Shown piece after piece: positions 61,458 through 64,000 of a stretch of 64,000 nucleotides of DNA. Below the pieces are notes generated by a model that did not search any database, was not told the origin of the DNA, and saw only the letters and a program-made list of their open reading frames with translations. The DNA lies in assembly GCA_038257245.1 (NCBI GenBank), contig JBBSJL010000001.1, positions 60,485 through 124,484 of the forward strand, read 5' to 3'. Each line of letters opens with the position of its first letter. Position 1 is the stretch's first letter. This stretch comes from JAGQNP01 sp038257245. GTDB taxonomy: Bacteria; Patescibacteriota; Saccharimonadia; Saccharimonadales; JACQNP01. The translations under genes were made by a program, and so were the position numbers.

Positions 61458-63634
61458 TAACGACCATAAATTCTAGCGAGTGGCTGTAAGTTCTTCCAAT
61501 GATATGTAGGGATAGGTCCATAAGAATCTAACGGTTGGTCATTCACTAGAGCTGTCTTCATACCTAGCGCACGACCAGCACCTACATCATCAATTTGCAG
61601 GTCACCTACATACAATGCGCGGTTGGGGTGGACTATACCAAGCTTTTCAAGTGCCATAGCTATTGGCTGTGGGTGTGGCTTGCGTCGTTCTGCGTCGCCC
61701 CGACCTACAATAACGTCAAATAGACCGTCAAAACCGTGATGTGTTAGCAATCTATCACGGGATTTATTGCCCCGTGTGGTTACTAAGCCCGTAGCCTTAC
61801 CGCTTCCCTTTAATTTTTCAATGGTGGTTACAGCTTCGTCTGCCGTGTAGAACATATCGTCAAATGAACCTGAAACAGCGTCATTAGCTTCTTGGAACTC
61901 ATCTTCGGTAATTTGTGCATCTGGAAATCGTCGATTATGTTCTACGACCATTAACGAACGCATTTCTGTATAGTCGCTTCGGTTTCCGAACTCTCTTATC
62001 TCATCTTCTGTAAACTCTGAACGTAAGTCTGTGGCTACTGATGAAAGACGAGTAAATAATTCGTCCTTGTCACCAAAGTGCAACGTGCCGTCAAGATCAA
62101 ACAAGACTGCATCAACGCTTTTGCCTTCGTCTAAAACACCTTTATTTAGAACTAATTTTGCGACGTGCCAACCTAGCACTGCTTCCCGTGCTTTTTGACC
62201 AGCGACACCGACATACGTGTCTGGCGTTATTTGTGAAACTCTGTCTTTTAGGTCTCCGTCTGGTAGTGCTTCATTAACAACTTCGTGAATTCCTTCAAGG
62301 TCAAGCTTCTTGCCTTGTGTTAGTCGCACGACGGTATCATAAGCTTCGGGGTCGCCTGAAACACGCCCTGCAGTCTGTACTAATTCACTCAGAACTTCAG
62401 CAGAGCTGTTCAATGTACTGCGTGAACCTTCTTCATCAACTGCAAGTCTATCTAACTGAACTGCGAAGTAATTATAGCCAGCGACAACTCGCCCAATCAT
62501 ATCGCCATAGGCTCGTTGCCAGCCGTGATCCGATAAGTCACGCTCGTGACGACTAGCTACAAGCCCTTCGGTTGCCCTGCTGGTTAGGGCTATTGCTTGC
62601 TCGAAAAGTGCTTCAGCATTTTCTAAACGCCAAGGATTGATTTTATGCGACATCGTTGATGAACCTTTTTCACCAGCAACCAATTTTTGAGTTAGCTTAT
62701 TACCAAGTATTTGCAACCAAACATTATCCGTTGCGTCTTTACCTACAACAGCTAAACGTGAAACTACTGAAAGCAAATCTGTTACTGCTAGGTGGTCATT
62801 ACGCTGGTTTTCTATTGGTGCATATTCAAAACCCTGACTTTCGACAAAGTCTTTTGAGTAATCATCATAATCGAAATCAGGAAACAGAACGGTCATAGGA
62901 TTATGATTACCAACAGCTCCACTAAACTTACCCGTCAAACGCATACCATCAAGTTCTTCCATAACTTGCGTGACATTGGAAAGTAAATAACCGAATTGCT
63001 TACCTGTAGTAGTCGGGGAAGCCTTCTGAGCGTGAGTAACACCTAGTGTAGGCGTGTCTGCATAAATAGTTGCTAGGTGTGCCAATCGATCAGCTACACG
63101 TCCTACTGATGGAATGAGTACCTCATCAGCAGCATCTCTCAACATGTAATTAAAAGCCAGGTTATTAGTATCCTCAGAGGTCATACCAAAATGAACCCAC
63201 TCTTTGAGGTGACCTAGGCTATATGCGTCCAACTGTTCAGCTAGATACACCTCAACTGCTTTTACATCGTGTTCTAATGGTGGCTTGCCCTTGTAGCCTA
63301 AGTGATCAAGGCGAATAACAATACTTGGATCGAAGTGATCTTTATCGTACAGGCTACGTAGTACTAATTTATCAGCATTACTTACTTCAATATCCACTGG
63401 ACCACGTTCTGCAAGATTGATAAGAGCTTCGACTTCAGCTTGTGCTCGATAGCGATGCAATGCACCCTCAGATGTTATGTCATCTAGCTCCCATGTAAAT
63501 GGCTTCTCACGACCGGCTAAGGCTGTACCTTGCTGAAGACTATCTAAAACTAGCTGTTCGGGATTAGGGTGTTGAGCAAGCGGGTCAAAGGCTTCTGGCG
63601 GTTGTTGGTATTGCTCTAAAACTTCGTGAGACAT
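61457..63634 (-). CDS. purB: adenylosuccinate lyase fused to HAD phosphatase
   Basis: Residues 1-500 are an E. coli-type adenylosuccinate lyase: HFGMTSEDTNNLAF, LGVTHAQKASPTTTG and the fumarate-lyase signature GSSTMSHKINPWRLEN. It cleaves SAICAR and adenylosuccinate. Residues 508-725 are a HAD phosphatase of the phosphoglycolate-phosphatase type: nucleophile in VLFDLDGTLHFG, Thr in GLVTTRGNKS, lysine in RRKPHPQP and YVGDLQIDDVGAG. PurB is normally a single-domain protein of 430-480 residues. AAGGA precedes the ATG. There is no frameshift between the parts. Confidence 0.92.
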   Translation of the reverse strand: MSHEVLEQYQQPPEAFDPLAQHPNPEQLVLDSLQQGTALAGREKPFTWELDDITSEGALHRYRAQAEVEALINLAERGPVDIEVSNADKLVLRSLYDKDHFDPSIVIRLDHLGYKGKPPLEHDVKAVEVYLAEQLDAYSLGHLKEWVHFGMTSEDTNNLAFNYMLRDAADEVLIPSVGRVADRLAHLATIYADTPTLGVTHAQKASPTTTGKQFGYLLSNVTQVMEELDGMRLTGKFSGAVGNHNPMTVLFPDFDYDDYSKDFVESQGFEYAPIENQRNDHLAVTDLLSVVSRLAVVGKDATDNVWLQILGNKLTQKLVAGEKGSSTMSHKINPWRLENAEALFEQAIALTSRATEGLVASRHERDLSDHGWQRAYGDMIGRVVAGYNYFAVQLDRLAVDEEGSRSTLNSSAEVLSELVQTAGRVSGDPEAYDTVVRLTQGKKLDLEGIHEVVNEALPDGDLKDRVSQITPDTYVGVAGQKAREAVLGWHVAKLVLNKGVLDEGKSVDAVLFDLDGTLHFGDKDELFTRLSSVATDLRSEFTEDEIREFGNRSDYTEMRSLMVVEHNRRFPDAQITEDEFQEANDAVSGSFDDMFYTADEAVTTIEKLKGSGKATGLVTTRGNKSRDRLLTHHGFDGLFDVIVGRGDAERRKPHPQPIAMALEKLGIVHPNRALYVGDLQIDDVGAGRALGMKTALVNDQPLDSYGPIPTYHWKNLQPLARIYGR

Positions 63635-63819
63635 TATAAAATCCTTAATACATAATAATTTGTTTTAAGTATAAACAGTCGCCACTGTAAACCAAAGCAC
63701 TAGCTCTTACCTTACTAGGCATTTCTCTATTCTTCTCGTAAAACCTGTCCTAGGGGTTAGCCCAAAAGTAGCTAAGCAATAGATTAAATGGTTTCAATTC
63801 CATTATGCCCATACAACAT

Positions 63820-63915
63820 GTCAGAACTGAATTAACAGTTCTGACTTCAACTATTCCTGCTTGGCTCCGGCGGCTGGATTCGAACCAAGTGAATTTACCA
63901 CCTGATTCTTGGCTC
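63820..63915 (-). repeat. GAGCCAAG element E5 (two cores)
   Basis: Cores at 63860-63867 and 63908-63915 (minus strand GAGCCAAG), with hairpin GTCAGAACTG/CAGTTCTGAC (63820-63845) downstream. From the core through the hairpin it matches E4 with about six mismatches in 48 bases. Confidence 0.7.
63862..63889 (-). pseudogene. 3' fragment of tRNA-Gln
   Basis: Minus strand: T-loop TTCGAAT, CCAGC, acceptor strand CGCCGGA, discriminator G and CCA at exactly the right spacing. A72-G73-CCA (…GGAGCCA) is the usual 3' end of bacterial tRNA-Gln. The 5' T-stem reads CTTGG and pairs poorly, and I find no matching acceptor 5' strand (TCCGGCG) in the window, so only the 3' part is present. Confidence 0.55.
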
Positions 63916-64000
63916 ACTTTACTTTAGCTTACATCTGTTAATTATCGTAATGATTCTTCAGGTATTAGAAGGTTAGTTTGTGTAATTCCAATCTTTTTGC

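Larger units (their letters stand above)
63635..64000. other. gene-free end of window
   Basis: No complete gene is visible in these 366 bases. They hold the purB-HAD upstream region (with a TATACT -10 near 63668), the E5 hairpin, a tRNA-Gln 3' fragment and a second GAGCCAAG core at 63908-63915. More of the element may continue past 64000. Confidence 0.5.

Noticed and set aside
55961..63915. True integron attC sites
   Set aside because: The cassette layout suggested it, but the GTTRRRY/RYYYAAC core boxes are not present (GTTATAA and GTTCTAA do not fit), and there is no IntI in the window.
1..64000. CRISPR array
   Set aside because: I saw no regularly spaced direct repeats and no cas-like proteins. 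The repeats at 56-64 kb are irregularly spaced and separated by genes.
63841..64000. tmRNA 3' end or complete tRNA-Gln
   Set aside because: The T-arm and CCA fit a tRNA 3' end, but the T-stem is broken, no 5' acceptor strand is found, and the upstream bases do not form a tag or anticodon arm.

Overview
The window is AT-rich, gene-dense bacterial DNA that reads as a chromosome segment of a Patescibacteria (CPR) lineage, most likely Candidatus Saccharibacteria (TM7). I infer this from short or coupled intergenic gaps, a sigma-region-4/HARE-HTH protein, small single-copy housekeeping genes (topA, dprA, pth, der, gltX, pyrH, rlmH), a type IV pilin, VKOR, sortase and PEGA proteins, and many genes with no Shine-Dalgarno whose ATG lies 6-9 nt after a -10 box. 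TGA is used as a stop (for example purL), so there is no Gracilibacteria/Absconditabacteria-type recoding. No computation or database search was possible; family names come from motifs read by eye.

Layout. 0-11.8 kb: core genes (sigma-like regulator, topA, dprA, pth, der, rluB-like) and a kinase/receiver pair. A strong promoter at 4.78 kb drives a roughly 350-nt structured RNA of no family I recognise. 11.9-17.5 kb: tRNA-Glu, then a compact purN-purL-purQ-purM operon. 17.6-19.7 kb: a umuC cassette with a UmuD-like protein that lacks both catalytic residues. 19.7-24.4 kb: a second kinase/receiver pair with a DUF3048 protein, then a 436-residue protein carrying a full WhiB iron-sulfur motif. 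24.4-33.9 kb: gltX, membrane/surface proteins (PEGA, sortase), tRNA-Leu, xthA, pyrH, pilin. 34.8-38.0 kb: a small accessory block with a serine recombinase, ending at tRNA-Ser and bounded by a 10-bp copy of the tRNA-Ser 3' end. 38.1-42.8 kb: MacB-type ABC genes, rlmH, a methyltransferase, VKOR, HdeD-like.

42.9-54.2 kb is a cell-envelope block: a three-gene surface set (WxL-like protein, DUF916-like protein, Ig-like anchored protein), a PAP2/kinase/LPG-synthase fusion, an RND exporter, and an ECF sigma factor with a candidate membrane anti-sigma partner. The candidate anti-sigma protein and the neighbouring 217-residue protein end in the same type of Cys-containing domain.

54.3-64 kb is accessory: small genes, mostly on the minus strand, separated by recurring elements with the core GAGCCAAG. 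The last element carries the 3' part of a tRNA-Gln. One element is a mosaic of two others with the switch exactly at the core, as expected if genes accumulated by site-specific recombination at a tRNA-Gln 3' end. Cargo includes two cysteine-peptidase-like proteins (one here, one beside the recombinase), a sulfotransferase-like/oxidoreductase pair, and a PurB-HAD phosphatase fusion, which adds a later purine step to the purNLQM block. This cassette-like array is the best candidate for an undescribed system; the structured RNA and the WhiB protein follow.
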